Source: Catenibacillus sp964565805
GTDB lineage: Bacteria; Bacillota; Clostridia; Lachnospirales; Lachnospiraceae
DNA length: 64,000 nt
NCBI GenBank assembly: GCA_964565805.1
Contig: CAZMGH010000001.1
Location: 1 to 64,000, forward strand
Direction of reading: 5' to 3'
Of the stretch, positions 8,528 through 16,745 are shown one piece after another. A program made the position numbers and the translations under genes. Below the pieces are notes generated by a model, which was given only the letters and a program-made list of their open reading frames with translations, was not told the origin of the DNA and ran no database searches. Within the stretch, counting starts at the first letter, position 1. Each line of letters starts with the position of its first letter.

Positions 8528-9808
8528 TTATTTATACTGTTTTGTATATTTGTCAAACAGTCCTGTAAAATCAAATGTGGCAAAGTAATCTGCCGGTGTT
8601 TCCTCCCGGCGGATCAGCTGTGTGGAGCCGTCTTCTTTTAACAGAACTTCCGCGGAACGAAGTTTTCCATTATAATTATATCCCATGGAAAATCCGTGGG
8701 CGCCAGTATCATGAATGATAATATAGTCCCCTATATCAATCTTTGGCAGCATCCGGTCTACAGCAAATTTATCATTATTTTCACAAAGGGAACCGGTCAC
8801 ATCATACTTGTGGTCGCAGGGCATATCTTCTTTTCCCGCAACTGTAATGTGATGATACGCGCCGTATATTGCCGGGCGCATCAGGTTGCAGGCGCAGGCA
8901 TCCAGGCCGATATAGTCCTTAAAAATCTTCTTTTCATGGATGGCTTTGGCTATCAGATGTCCATAAGGCGCCAGCATAAAGCGGCCCATCTCTGTAAAAA
9001 TAGCCACATCGTCCATTCCCGCAGGCACAAGGATCTCTTCATAAGCCTGACGCACGCCTTCGCCGATAGCTTCAATATCATTAGGCTCCTCATCCGGATG
9101 GTAAGGCACGCCAACACCGCCGGACAGGTTGATAAATTTAATATCCGCGCCGGTTTCCTTTTTCAGCTCGACTGCTGTCTTAAATAAGATCCGGGCAAGG
9201 GCAGGATAGTATTCATTTGTCTTTGTGTTGCTGGCAAGAAATGCATGAAGACCGAAAGTCTTTGCGCCTTTTTCTTTCAGGATCTTAAAACCTTCCGTCA
9301 GCTGTTCTCTTGTAAAACCGTACTTTGCTTCCCCGGGTGTATCCATAATGGATGTGCTGATCTTAAATTCACCGCCAGTATTAAAACGGCAGCAAATGGT
9401 TTCAGGAATGGAGCCGGTCACCTTTTCCAAAAATTCAATATGGCTGATGTCATCCAGGTTAATGATGGCTCCAAGCTCACTGGCCAGCTTAAAGTCCTCT
9501 GCCGGAGTGTCATTAGAGGAAAACATGATCTCATGCCCTTTAAAACCGCACACATTGGACATCATCAGCTCTGTTAAAGAGGAGCAGTCTGTTCCGCAGC
9601 CTTCCTCCTTAAGGATTTTTAAAATAGATGGGTTAGGGGTGGCTTTAACAGCAAAATATTCTTTAAAGCCTTTGTTCCATGAAAATGCCTTATAAACTCT
9701 CCGGGCATTTTCACGGATTCCCTTTTCGTCATATAAATGAAACGGCGTAGGATACTGCTTTACGATTTCATCCAGCTGTTGTTTTGTTACAAACGGCACT
9801 TTCTTCAT
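8528..9808 (-). CDS. lysA: Diaminopimelate decarboxylase
   Basis: 426 residues, PLP fold type III. It would convert meso-diaminopimelate to lysine as the last step of lysine synthesis. Visible are the PLP lysine in YFAVKATPNPSIL, the glycine-rich phosphate loop in LSGGVGVPYHP, the FTEMGRFMLAPYG segment, the CACN cysteine region and the C-terminal DTGAHGFSMGYNYN substrate loop. AAAGGAG precedes the ATG. The start overlaps the end of the TrmB-like gene by 41 bp, so the two are co-transcribed and possibly translationally coupled. Other group IV decarboxylases are less likely given the motifs. Confidence 0.9.
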   Translation of the reverse strand: MKKVPFVTKQQLDEIVKQYPTPFHLYDEKGIRENARRVYKAFSWNKGFKEYFAVKATPNPSILKILKEEGCGTDCSSLTELMMSNVCGFKGHEIMFSSNDTPAEDFKLASELGAIINLDDISHIEFLEKVTGSIPETICCRFNTGGEFKISTSIMDTPGEAKYGFTREQLTEGFKILKEKGAKTFGLHAFLASNTKTNEYYPALARILFKTAVELKKETGADIKFINLSGGVGVPYHPDEEPNDIEAIGEGVRQAYEEILVPAGMDDVAIFTEMGRFMLAPYGHLIAKAIHEKKIFKDYIGLDACACNLMRPAIYGAYHHITVAGKEDMPCDHKYDVTGSLCENNDKFAVDRMLPKIDIGDYIIIHDTGAHGFSMGYNYNGKLRSAEVLLKEDGSTQLIRREETPADYFATFDFTGLFDKYTKQYK

Positions 9809-10508
9809 GATCTTGTGCTCCTTTCGTCAGTTCAATTAATTTTATTTCATTACTCAATGAGTTTTTAAACAGATCCACCAAGTTCTTTTTCCGGGAATAC
9901 AGGCAGGCTGCCGGGCCATTTTCAGGGATCTCCCCGGTGACCACAGCCAAAGAGTCTGTGATCAGGCCGATCTGGCCCTTTCGGCGCTCGCTTACATAAG
10001 TGATCATCCCTGAAATCTCCAGCGGCCGGTCTGTAATGACCACCACCTTAAGTCCCGCTCCCGCCCGGTCTTTCAGCAGCTCCATAAAAGGCCGGATCCG
10101 TTCATATTCCCCGGTAATATAGATACGATACTGGGCGGACCGGATCAGATAATCCATCTTCTGACAAATATTTTCTTCACCTTTGATGGTAATATACGCG
10201 TCATCCTCCTGGGCCTTGCCCGGCAGCTGCTCTATGAGAAAGCCTTTCAGCCGCTCCAGGCCCCGGATCTTATTTTCCAGAAATTCCTCTGCGCTAACAG
10301 CCATATACCGGGTTGGCGTCCCATCTGCCGTACAGGCCGCCCCTTTATCTGTTAAAGCTGCCAGGGCTGTGTAAGTATTTGACCGGGAGATTCCCGTGGC
10401 TTTCGCCGCCTCATACCCGGTCATGGCCCCACCGGACAAAAGATGGATATAGATCATGGACTCCTGGCGGGTCAGTCCAAACCGCATCAAACCTTCCACT
10501 ACATCCAT
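9768..10508 (-). CDS. TrmB-like transcriptional regulator
   Basis: 246 residues. The first 80 form a winged helix-turn-helix of TrmB type (FGLTRQESMIYIHLLS, then YEAAKATGISRSNTYTALAAL). The remainder resembles the phospholipase D-like sensor half of such regulators (IKGEENICQKMDYLIRSA, YRIYITG). The overlap with lysA suggests it may control lysine synthesis or an effector linked to it, but this is inference. The binding-site region before the ATG is duplicated (see 10511). Confidence 0.75.
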   Translation of the reverse strand: MDVVEGLMRFGLTRQESMIYIHLLSGGAMTGYEAAKATGISRSNTYTALAALTDKGAACTADGTPTRYMAVSAEEFLENKIRGLERLKGFLIEQLPGKAQEDDAYITIKGEENICQKMDYLIRSAQYRIYITGEYERIRPFMELLKDRAGAGLKVVVITDRPLEISGMITYVSERRKGQIGLITDSLAVVTGEIPENGPAACLYSRKKNLVDLFKNSLSNEIKLIELTKGAQDHEESAVCNKTTAG

Positions 10509-10510
10509 GG

Positions 10511-10579
10511 TTTCCTCCTTTTGGCCATCCTTTTAAGGCCATATAGGTATCCCTGATGGGGTTTCCTCCTTTTGGCCAT
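10511..10579 (-). repeat. Duplicated ribosome-binding-site segment before the TrmB-like gene
   Basis: An 18-bp direct repeat occurs at 10511-10528 and 10562-10579. On the minus strand it contains AAAAGGAGGAAA. Only the copy next to the ATG at 10508 can serve translation. Between the copies lies GGGATACCTATATGGCC, a weak likeness to the two-hairpin element. Confidence 0.7.
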
Positions 10580-10610
10580 GCTTCTTTTAGTAGTATTCTT
10601 TTACAGGAAC

Positions 10611-10639
10611 ACTATAATCCATTTCATAAAAAAAGTCAA
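10611..10639 (-). promoter_or_regulatory. Promoter of the trmB-like/lysA operon
   Basis: On the minus strand TTGACT (10639-10634) and TATAGT (10616-10611) are exactly 17 bp apart. The -35 box lies inside the terminator stem of the upstream gene (10627-10660). Confidence 0.75.
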
Positions 10640-10660
10640 TGGAACCCATTGACTTTTTTT
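10627..10660 (-). terminator. Terminator of the GH140-like gene, overlapping the next promoter
   Basis: Seven A, then GTCAATGG, a short loop, CCATTGAC, then seven T. It lies 35 bp beyond the stop at 10695. The distal arm supplies the -35 box of the following operon. Confidence 0.85.
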
Positions 10661-10694
10661 ATCATATTCTCATGGTTTGCGTGATCCCGCTGCT

Positions 10695-12161
10695 TTAATC
10701 CCAGCCTGGGAAAACTTTTTCCATCTCCTGCTGTCCCACTTTAAACTCAGCCTTTACATCTTCCAGGGAACGGCCCGGGCGGCCAAATCCGGCTGCGGCA
10801 TCATCAAGGATCAGCACCCAGTCTTTCCGATCTCCTTCATCCGGAGATGTGAAGGAAACTTTGGTCCGGCTGTTATCTATAAGCTCCGGTCCCTGGCTTT
10901 CACCGTTTCTTGGATTAAACCACCATACATTCAGCTTTTCACCGGAAAGCCGGGACAGATCCACAGTCTCTGTCCCGCCGCTGGTCATGTAGATCATGGC
11001 ATAGCGGCCATTTTTATCCACACAGGCCTGACGGTGATCATCCAGACAGCCCTCCCCGCAGTGATCTCCATGGCCGATCATTTCCTGGCAGGGTACGCTG
11101 TCTGGAAAAGGCCTGGAATCCACCAGATCCCGAAGGGCCCGCATCTGCCATGCTCCGGGACGATCCAGGGCCTGGAACCAGGTGTATGTATTTGTCCCGG
11201 CGCAATCCTTTTCCGAAAGACTGCACCACACCGAAGCATGACCGTAAGTATGGCCAAAAGCTCCGGCAAACAAGGCCCAGTAGGCTCTTTTCCGCACGAT
11301 CCACTCATCATGAAAATAGGTGGGCGGCCAGCTAGCCGGCATCTGCTCATAGGCCGGTTCCCCGTCAAACACCGGCATAGTCCTTTCCCGGTCATACTCT
11401 TCCTTCACCTGCAGATAATTTTGCGGCTTCTCCCCGTGGCCGGACTGAAGCATGATAAAGTCAATCCACACATCCTGATCATCCCAGTAGGTCATGGTGG
11501 AATACTTGCCCGTAGCCATTTCATAGCAGGTGTGATAAGTCATGAGCGCATCACTCCAGTGCTCATCCGGTACATTCCACTTTAAATCCAGTCCCGTAAC
11601 CCCGTGACCGATCCCTTCTGCCAGACGGCGCCAAACCTTTTTGTAATCTACGCCATTATGTATCGGATGCCGGTCACCGCCCAGGCACCAGATAATATTG
11701 TCCCGGTTTTTATAACGGTTTCCGATCCAGTCTCCGTACTCATAAGCATTTTCCTCGGTTACGGTTTTTTCATAAGTATGTCCGGCCCAGTCTTCGCCTA
11801 CCACAAGCTGGCCCCATGCCGGAAGCAGGAGCACATAAAGGCCATGACGGTCCGCCTCATCAATGATCCAGTCCAGATACTGGAAATATTTTTCATTTCG
11901 TTTGGACAGGTCATAATCAATCAATGCCGGATCCCCGCAGGGTGTGCGCATTTCATAATCCTTCTCCGGATCCAGGGCCACGATCTGAAGCACAGTAAAG
12001 CCCTGCTGCACCCGCTTATCCATTAAATACCGAACATCATCCCATTTGATCCGCATGGGCATGGTCCAGTCTGTATCTGCCAGCCAGAAAAACGGCTTGC
12101 CGCTGACTGTCTCCAAATGCCGTCTGTCTTTTGAAACTCTTAATCGTTCAAGCTTGCTCAT
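10695..12161 (-). CDS. Glycoside hydrolase, GH140/DUF4038 apiosidase-like
   Basis: 488 residues with no signal peptide, so probably cytoplasmic. The first 370 residues fit a DUF4038 TIM barrel: KPFFWLADTDW at the start, LLPAWGQLV, then WCLGGDRHP and FDGEPAYEQMP, whose Asp and Glu are the likely catalytic pair. The last 100 residues (YAMIYMTSGGTETVDLS and on) resemble the beta-sandwich domain that follows it in this family. Characterised relatives cut apiose from pectin side chains, but the substrate here is unproven. GAGGTGG precedes the ATG. The 100-nt leader is strongly structured (see 12204). Confidence 0.8.
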   Translation of the reverse strand: MSKLERLRVSKDRRHLETVSGKPFFWLADTDWTMPMRIKWDDVRYLMDKRVQQGFTVLQIVALDPEKDYEMRTPCGDPALIDYDLSKRNEKYFQYLDWIIDEADRHGLYVLLLPAWGQLVVGEDWAGHTYEKTVTEENAYEYGDWIGNRYKNRDNIIWCLGGDRHPIHNGVDYKKVWRRLAEGIGHGVTGLDLKWNVPDEHWSDALMTYHTCYEMATGKYSTMTYWDDQDVWIDFIMLQSGHGEKPQNYLQVKEEYDRERTMPVFDGEPAYEQMPASWPPTYFHDEWIVRKRAYWALFAGAFGHTYGHASVWCSLSEKDCAGTNTYTWFQALDRPGAWQMRALRDLVDSRPFPDSVPCQEMIGHGDHCGEGCLDDHRQACVDKNGRYAMIYMTSGGTETVDLSRLSGEKLNVWWFNPRNGESQGPELIDNSRTKVSFTSPDEGDRKDWVLILDDAAAGFGRPGRSLEDVKAEFKVGQQEMEKVFPGWD

Positions 12162-12203
12162 TGTTCCACCTCATTTTATATTTACATCTTATGTACTACA
12201 GAT

Positions 12204-12265
12204 CGCCCGGTAAACGGGCGTGAAACATAGATTGCTCCGGGGCTGCCCCCGCTGCTTGTCTCACG
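12204..12265 (-). promoter_or_regulatory. Structured RNA leader of the GH140-like gene
   Basis: On the minus strand a nine-pair stem joins 12265-12257 to 12227-12219 (one G-U pair). It encloses CGGGG/CCCCG, and a second hairpin, CGCCCG with CGGGCG, follows at 12220-12204. It lies between the promoter and the binding site. No known riboswitch consensus is recognised. Confidence 0.5.
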
Positions 12266-12270
12266 TTCCT

Positions 12271-12300
12271 ATTATACATGATTCTCATGAGTATTTTCAA
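12271..12300 (-). promoter_or_regulatory. Promoter and possible operator of the GH140-like gene
   Basis: On the minus strand TTGAAA (12300-12295), an 18-bp spacer and TATAAT (12276-12271). The spacer holds the palindrome CATGAGAATCATG, a plausible repressor site. Confidence 0.65.
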
Positions 12301-12421
12301 GAAAGTCCCTGCAACACAATTATGAAATGTCCTTTCTGGACCCTGTCAGGAGACATTTCCCTAAAGCTTTTACTTTATCCTGTTAAAGCTTTAAAATATC
12401 CCCTTATCCTATAAAAATCTG

Positions 12422-12449
12422 TTGAAAAATAAAAAATCTGTTGTATAAT
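12422..12449 (+). promoter_or_regulatory. Promoter of ilvE
   Basis: TTGAAA (12422-12427) and a perfect TATAAT (12444-12449) are 16 bp apart. The leader to the ATG at 12628 would be about 170 nt. Confidence 0.7.
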
Positions 12450-12512
12450 AAAAAAAGTAGATTTTCGTTACTATTCACGGCAGGAAACATCTGCGTTTCT
12501 CCGTGGACAGCA

Positions 12513-12568
12513 ACGGATTTGGAAGACCGCCTTTCAGGGCGCGTCTTTGCCAATGATACCACATCCGT
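12513..12568 (+). promoter_or_regulatory. Structured leader of ilvE
   Basis: ACGGAT (12513-12518) pairs with ATCCGT (12563-12568). AAGAC (12523-12527) pairs with GTCTT (12543-12547), and CGCC with GGCG at the tip (12528-12541). This makes one long imperfect hairpin in the 5' UTR. I see neither a T-box core nor a U-tract terminator, so the mechanism is unknown. Confidence 0.5.
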
Positions 12569-12627
12569 CCAGGGCGCATGGCTGAACGGATCATGACATT
12601 TACGAAATTTGATTGGAGGAAATAGAT

Positions 12628-13653
12628 ATGGAAAAGAAAAATCTTGACTGGGCCAATATTGGTTTTGTCTATCATCAGACGGATTACCGTTATGTATCCA
12701 ATTATAAAAACGGCGCCTGGGATGAAGGTACCCTGACGACAGACCCTAATATTGTATTAAACGAATGTGCCGGTGTCCTTCAGTATGCTCAGACGGTTTT
12801 TGAAGGCCTGAAAGCCTACACTACAGAAGACGGCCGTATCGTAACCTTCCGTCCGGACTTAAATGCCCAGCGTATGGAAGATTCAGCAAAACGTCTGGAG
12901 ATGCCTGTATTCCCTAAAGAACGTTTTGTCCAGGCTGTTATTGAAACTGTAAAAGCAAATGCCGCCTATGTGCCTCCTTACGGCTCCGGCGCAACTTTAT
13001 ATATCCGTCCTTATATGTTCGGTTCTAACCCGGTCATCGGCGTAAAACCGTCAGATGAATATCAGTTCCGTGTATTTACCACACCGGTAGGCCCTTACTT
13101 TAAAGAAGGGGCAAAACCCATCGTGATCAAAGTCAGTGACTTCGACCGTGCGGCGCCACACGGCACAGGCCATATTAAAGCAGGTCTAAACTATGCCATG
13201 AGCCTTCACGCGATCGTGACCGCTCACGCAGAAGGTTTTGAAGAAAATATGTACCTGGACGCCGCTACCCACACGAAAGTAGAGGAAACCGGCGGCGCTA
13301 ACTTTATCTTTATTACAAAAGACGGCAAACTGGTAACACCAAAGTCCGACAGCATCCTGCCTTCCATTACCCGCCGTTCCATCGTCTATGTGGCAAAAGA
13401 ATATCTTGGCATGGAAGTTGAAGAACGTGAAGTTTACTTTGATGAGGTGAAAGACTTTGCTGAGTGCGGCCTTTGCGGTACAGCTGCCGTTATTTCCCCG
13501 GTCGGCAAGATCAACGACCACGGCAAAGAAATCTGCTTTCCAAGCGGCATGGACGAAATGGGCCTTGTCACCAAGAAGCTTTATGATACCCTTACCGGCA
13601 TCCAGATGGGCCATATTAAGGCTCCGGAAGGCTGGATCCAGGTGATTGAATAA
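12628..13653 (+). CDS. ilvE: Branched-chain amino acid aminotransferase
   Basis: 341 residues, class IV PLP aminotransferase. It interconverts leucine, isoleucine and valine with their 2-oxo acids using glutamate. Recognisable are YAQTVFEGLKAY near residue 55, the PLP lysine in GHIKAGLNYAMS, EETGGANFIFI, and the phosphate-binding stretch near SILPSITRRS. The ATG at 12628 follows TTGGAGGAAAT; a TTG fifteen bases upstream overlaps that site and is rejected. The gene is transcribed alone and ends at a strong terminator. Confidence 0.95.
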   Translation: MEKKNLDWANIGFVYHQTDYRYVSNYKNGAWDEGTLTTDPNIVLNECAGVLQYAQTVFEGLKAYTTEDGRIVTFRPDLNAQRMEDSAKRLEMPVFPKERFVQAVIETVKANAAYVPPYGSGATLYIRPYMFGSNPVIGVKPSDEYQFRVFTTPVGPYFKEGAKPIVIKVSDFDRAAPHGTGHIKAGLNYAMSLHAIVTAHAEGFEENMYLDAATHTKVEETGGANFIFITKDGKLVTPKSDSILPSITRRSIVYVAKEYLGMEVEEREVYFDEVKDFAECGLCGTAAVISPVGKINDHGKEICFPSGMDEMGLVTKKLYDTLTGIQMGHIKAPEGWIQVIE

Positions 13654-13680
13654 AAACCGATACGCCCGTCGGGCACACTG

Positions 13681-13719
13681 AAAAAAGGGACTGGCTTCTG
13701 CAAGCCGCAGTCCCTTTTT
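13681..13719. terminator. Bidirectional terminator between ilvE and folA
   Basis: AAAAAAGGGACT and AGTCCCTTTTT form the outer stem and GGCTT/AAGCC the inner one. The flanks are A-rich and T-rich on opposite sides. Confidence 0.9.
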
Positions 13720-13729
13720 ATGTGTCCCC

Positions 13730-14266
13730 TTAATCCATACAATTCTCCTGAATATATCCCTTCATGGCCTCATAGCTTGTCTTGCGCACATACAGGTCAA
13801 ACTCATATTCCAGGTCAAAATAGGTCTTTTCTTCGCTTTGGGCCACCATCGCCCATTCCTCATCCTGGTCCAGGTTGGGAAACCAGGTGTCCGCTTCGTA
13901 AGCGTAATCCATCTTTGTCACATGGGCCACATCACAGTAAGGCAGCATCTGCCGATAGACGCTTTCCCCGCCAATAACGTAAACATCCCTTGTATCATAA
14001 TCTTTAACCGCGTCCAGAGCCGCTTGGATGTCTGGCACTACCACAGCGTCCTTTACATGGTAGTCGGGATTTTTGGAAATCACAATATTCAAACGTTTTT
14101 TCAAAGGCTGTCCCCCGGGAAAGCTTTCCAGCGTCTTCCGGCCCATAATGACCACCTTTCCGGTGGTGGTTGTCCTGAAAAACTTCATATCCTCCGGGAT
14201 GCTGTTTAACAGCTTATTTTTATTTCCAATAGCCCAATTCCGGTCCACAGCAACGATCAGATTCAT
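13730..14266 (-). CDS. folA: Dihydrofolate reductase
   Basis: 178 residues, slightly longer than the usual 160-170. It reduces dihydrofolate to tetrahydrofolate with NADPH, restoring the folate oxidised by thymidylate synthase. The N-terminal NLIVAVDRNWAIGNKNKL, the acidic residue in IPEDMKFFR, VIMGRKTLESFPG and VIGGESVYRQMLPY are all typical. AAAGGAGATG lies before the ATG. It is the last gene of a pepT-thyA-folA run. The 65-bp gap to thyA contains a two-hairpin element. Confidence 0.95.
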   Translation of the reverse strand: MNLIVAVDRNWAIGNKNKLLNSIPEDMKFFRTTTTGKVVIMGRKTLESFPGGQPLKKRLNIVISKNPDYHVKDAVVVPDIQAALDAVKDYDTRDVYVIGGESVYRQMLPYCDVAHVTKMDYAYEADTWFPNLDQDEEWAMVAQSEEKTYFDLEYEFDLYVRKTSYEAMKGYIQENCMD

Positions 14267-14293
14267 ATTGCTTCATCTCCTTTCAGATTTCCT

Positions 14294-14326
14294 GCCGTAT
14301 TTTTCACGGCATAGGGGTATCTCCGT
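14294..14326 (-). repeat. Two-hairpin 5'-UTR element, copy C
   Basis: GCCGT (14294-14298) pairs with ACGGC (14306-14310), followed by ATAGGGGTATCTCC. It lies between thyA and folA, 28 bp before the folA ATG. Relative to copies A and D the loop is replaced by T residues while the stem is kept. Confidence 0.6.
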
Positions 14327-14331
14327 GGAAC

Positions 14332-15180
14332 TTACACAGCAATGGGTATATTTTTAATCTGAGGCCCGGTGACATAATCGTCCAGTCGGAAATCCTCCGG
14401 GGTAAAATCGTAAAAATTCTTGATTTCCGGATTCATCCAGAATTTTGGCGCCGGATAAGGCTCTCTTGAGATCAGCTCTTTAATTAATGGCACATGCCGG
14501 TCATAAATGTGGGCATCCGCGATGACATGAACCAACTCTCCCACCTGCATATCACACACCTGGGCAAACATATGAACCAAGGCCGCATACTGAACCACGT
14601 TCCAGTTGTTGGCTGCAAGGACATCCTGGGACCTTTGATTTAAAATAGCATTAAGCGCCAGCTTGTCCTCCCCGGGCCTTTTGGTCACATTAAAAGTCAT
14701 GCTGTAAGCGCAGGGATAAAGGTTCATCTCATGAAGATCCTGATGAACATAAATATTGGTCATGATCCGGCGGCTGTAAGGATTATTTTTTAAATCATAA
14801 AGTACCCGGTCCACCTGGTCCATCATGCCTTCCTTATACTGATGCTTTACCCCCATCTGGTAGCCGTAGGCTTTGCCGATAGATCCGTCAGGATCCGCCC
14901 ACTCGTCCCAGATATGGCTGTGAAGGTCATGGATATTATTCGACTTTCTCTGCCAGATCCATAGCACCTCGTCAATGGCGCTTTTAATGGCGGTCCGGCG
15001 CAGGGTCAGGGCGGGAAATTCCTTAGACAGGTCATACCGGTTGATTACACCGAATTTTTTTATAGTGTAAGCAAATGTGCCGTCCTCCCATTTGGGACGT
15101 ACCTTTTCCCCTTCCGTGCTGCAGCCATTTTCCAAAATATCCTGGCACATATTTATAAATACTTTATCTGCGTAGCTCAT
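14332..15180 (-). CDS. thyA: Thymidylate synthase
   Basis: 282 residues. It methylates dUMP to dTMP using methylene-tetrahydrofolate. The nucleophilic cysteine lies in LYPCAYSMTFNVT. The following residue is Ala rather than the His of the classical PCH motif, a variant I believe also occurs in clostridial enzymes. NQRSQDVLAANNWNV, the HVIADAHIYDRH segment and the C-terminal KNIPIAV are conserved. AAGGAGG precedes the ATG. It is 30 bp after pepT, and pairing with folA couples dTMP synthesis to folate recycling. Confidence 0.95.
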   Translation of the reverse strand: MSYADKVFINMCQDILENGCSTEGEKVRPKWEDGTFAYTIKKFGVINRYDLSKEFPALTLRRTAIKSAIDEVLWIWQRKSNNIHDLHSHIWDEWADPDGSIGKAYGYQMGVKHQYKEGMMDQVDRVLYDLKNNPYSRRIMTNIYVHQDLHEMNLYPCAYSMTFNVTKRPGEDKLALNAILNQRSQDVLAANNWNVVQYAALVHMFAQVCDMQVGELVHVIADAHIYDRHVPLIKELISREPYPAPKFWMNPEIKNFYDFTPEDFRLDDYVTGPQIKNIPIAV

Positions 15181-15210
15181 AGCTTCCTCCTTAACTTAGC
15201 AGGTGACGGT

Positions 15211-16431
15211 TCAATCCTGTGAACCGTATTTTTTTATCAGGCCAAGGACTACCTGGGAGGACAGCTCCATGCCTTCTTTTGTAATGTGCTCCATAGGGCC
15301 GTGATAAGCGTAGCCGCCGGTGCCAAGATTTGGGCAGGGCAGTCCCCTATAAGACAGGCGGGAGCCGTCTGTGCCGCCCCGGACCGGGATCACCTGGCAG
15401 GTCATGCCAAGCTCTGCCATAACCGCTTTAGCATTTTCCATCAGATGAGGATGCTGGTCAATGATCTCTTTCATATTATAATAGGAATCCTCGATCCGGG
15501 CCGTTACTGTCCCCGGGCCGTACTTTTTGTTTAATGCTTCCACGGCTTCTTCCAAAGTCTTTTTCCGCGTCTCAAAGATCTTCCGGTCATGGTCGCGGAT
15601 AATATAGCTCATGGTTGCCTCAGAAACATCGCCCCGAACGGAATCCAGGTGATAAAATCCTTCATAGCCTTCGGTATGTCTTGGCGTCTCGCTGGCAGGC
15701 AGCATCCCGGCCAGCTCGCAGGCAACCAGGGCGGCATTGACCATAATATCCTTAGCGCCTCCCGGATGAACAGACACGCCTTTGATCTTAATGCGGGCAG
15801 CGGCAGCATTAAAGGTTTCGCAGGCCAGCTCATTTTCCGGGCCTCCGTCTACCGTATAGGCAAAATCTGCCCCGAAAAGGTTCACATTAAAATGGTCCGC
15901 GCCCCGGCCCACCTCTTCGTCAGGGGTAAAAGCCACGCATAAAGGCCCGTGGGGAATATGATCCCGGATCACCGTTTCAACAGCTGTCATGATCTCCGCG
16001 ATTCCCGCCTTGTCATCAGCGCCTAAAAGGGTGGTTCCATCTGTGGTCACCAGAGTTCTTCCTGCAAGTTCTTTTAAATGAGGAAAATCCTTAACACTTA
16101 AGGTTACGCCGGAAGGAAGGGTCACATCCTTTCCGTCATAATCTTTGATCACATTCATTTTTACATTTTTCCCGCTGGCTGCAGGAGAAGTGTCCATATG
16201 GGAAATAAAGCCCAGGGCCTTTTTATCCTCCATACCCTTGCTTGCAGGAATCCAGCCGTAAACGATCCCGTAAGGATCCAGGGTCACTTTAGGCACCCCG
16301 ATAGTTTTTAGCTCTTCCTCCAGGTATTTGGCCAGTTTCAGCTGGCAGTCTGTCGATGGGACCGTTTCGGATTCCTCGCTGGAGGTTGTTTCAAAACTGA
16401 TGTATTTGGAAAATCTCTCAAGAATATCCAT
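15211..16431 (-). CDS. pepT: Peptidase T (tripeptide aminopeptidase)
   Basis: 406 residues, M20B dizinc metallopeptidase that removes the N-terminal residue of tripeptides in the cytoplasm. The zinc-site motifs are clear: GFISHMDTSPAASG, LGADDKAGIAEI, FTPDEEVGRGAD, TVDGG and the C-terminal GTGGYAYHGPMEH. AAGGAAGG precedes the ATG. It heads the pepT-thyA-folA run; the enzyme has no biochemical link to the two downstream genes, so the operon probably reflects shared growth-linked expression. Confidence 0.95.
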   Translation of the reverse strand: MDILERFSKYISFETTSSEESETVPSTDCQLKLAKYLEEELKTIGVPKVTLDPYGIVYGWIPASKGMEDKKALGFISHMDTSPAASGKNVKMNVIKDYDGKDVTLPSGVTLSVKDFPHLKELAGRTLVTTDGTTLLGADDKAGIAEIMTAVETVIRDHIPHGPLCVAFTPDEEVGRGADHFNVNLFGADFAYTVDGGPENELACETFNAAAARIKIKGVSVHPGGAKDIMVNAALVACELAGMLPASETPRHTEGYEGFYHLDSVRGDVSEATMSYIIRDHDRKIFETRKKTLEEAVEALNKKYGPGTVTARIEDSYYNMKEIIDQHPHLMENAKAVMAELGMTCQVIPVRGGTDGSRLSYRGLPCPNLGTGGYAYHGPMEHITKEGMELSSQVVLGLIKKYGSQD

Positions 16432-16600
16432 TATCGCACCTTCCTTTTTGTTCCTTGTCTCATGTGCTTATCATAACACACCCGGCTCACCGCTTCAAGG
16501 CATGAGTTACGCTTCCCTGAGCGAAGCCCGGCAGACATGTAACCGTTTAATTAGATGAACGGTTGCGATAATATATTCCGCGCGATGAATTGTATTAGCA
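16432..16600. other. Divergent intergenic region between pepT and the alarmone synthetase gene
   Basis: No gene is seen. A seven-pair hairpin, AACCGTT (16541-16547) with AACGGTT (16558-16564), and a smaller one (GCTTC...GAAGC, near 16511-16527) are visible. I could not place a convincing pepT promoter. Confidence 0.4.
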
Positions 16601-16608
16601 ATCTCTGC

Positions 16609-16614
16609 TATAAT
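16609..16614 (+). promoter_or_regulatory. -10 box of the RelA/SpoT-domain gene
   Basis: A perfect TATAAT sits 20 bp before the structured leader that begins at 16634. The -35 region is weak (GAATTG or TTGTAT are possible). Confidence 0.5.
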
Positions 16615-16633
16615 GTGGTAAAATAGTCAAGTA

Positions 16634-16745
16634 GCAATGACCTGCCGCTACAGCACAGTCTCTAGGTCAGGGAATGGGATTTTTACCGCCGCCTCAGGGA
16701 GCTTCCAGGCCGCCGGTCACAGCCCTGACGCCAGACGGTCATTGC
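16634..16745 (+). ncRNA. Long structured leader of the RelA/SpoT-domain gene
   Basis: GCAATGACC (16634-16642) is the exact complement of GGTCATTGC (16737-16745). Nested inside, GTCAGGG (16666-16672) is the exact complement of CCCTGAC (16723-16729). Further GC-rich pairing is possible between. The two perfect nested stems define a compact RNA of about 112 nt ending 36 bp before the ATG. I do not recognise it as a known riboswitch. It also lies under the upstream extension of the reading frame, which argues the true start is at 16782. Confidence 0.6.

Noticed and set aside
10677..11585. 302-residue plus-strand frame opposite the GH140-like gene
   Set aside because: It mirrors the codon pattern of the minus-strand gene, has no family resemblance and covers the terminator of that gene.
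12456..12627. T-box or ppGpp (ykkC-type) riboswitch for ilvE
   Set aside because: Neither consensus core could be found in the leader; only a plain long hairpin is seen.
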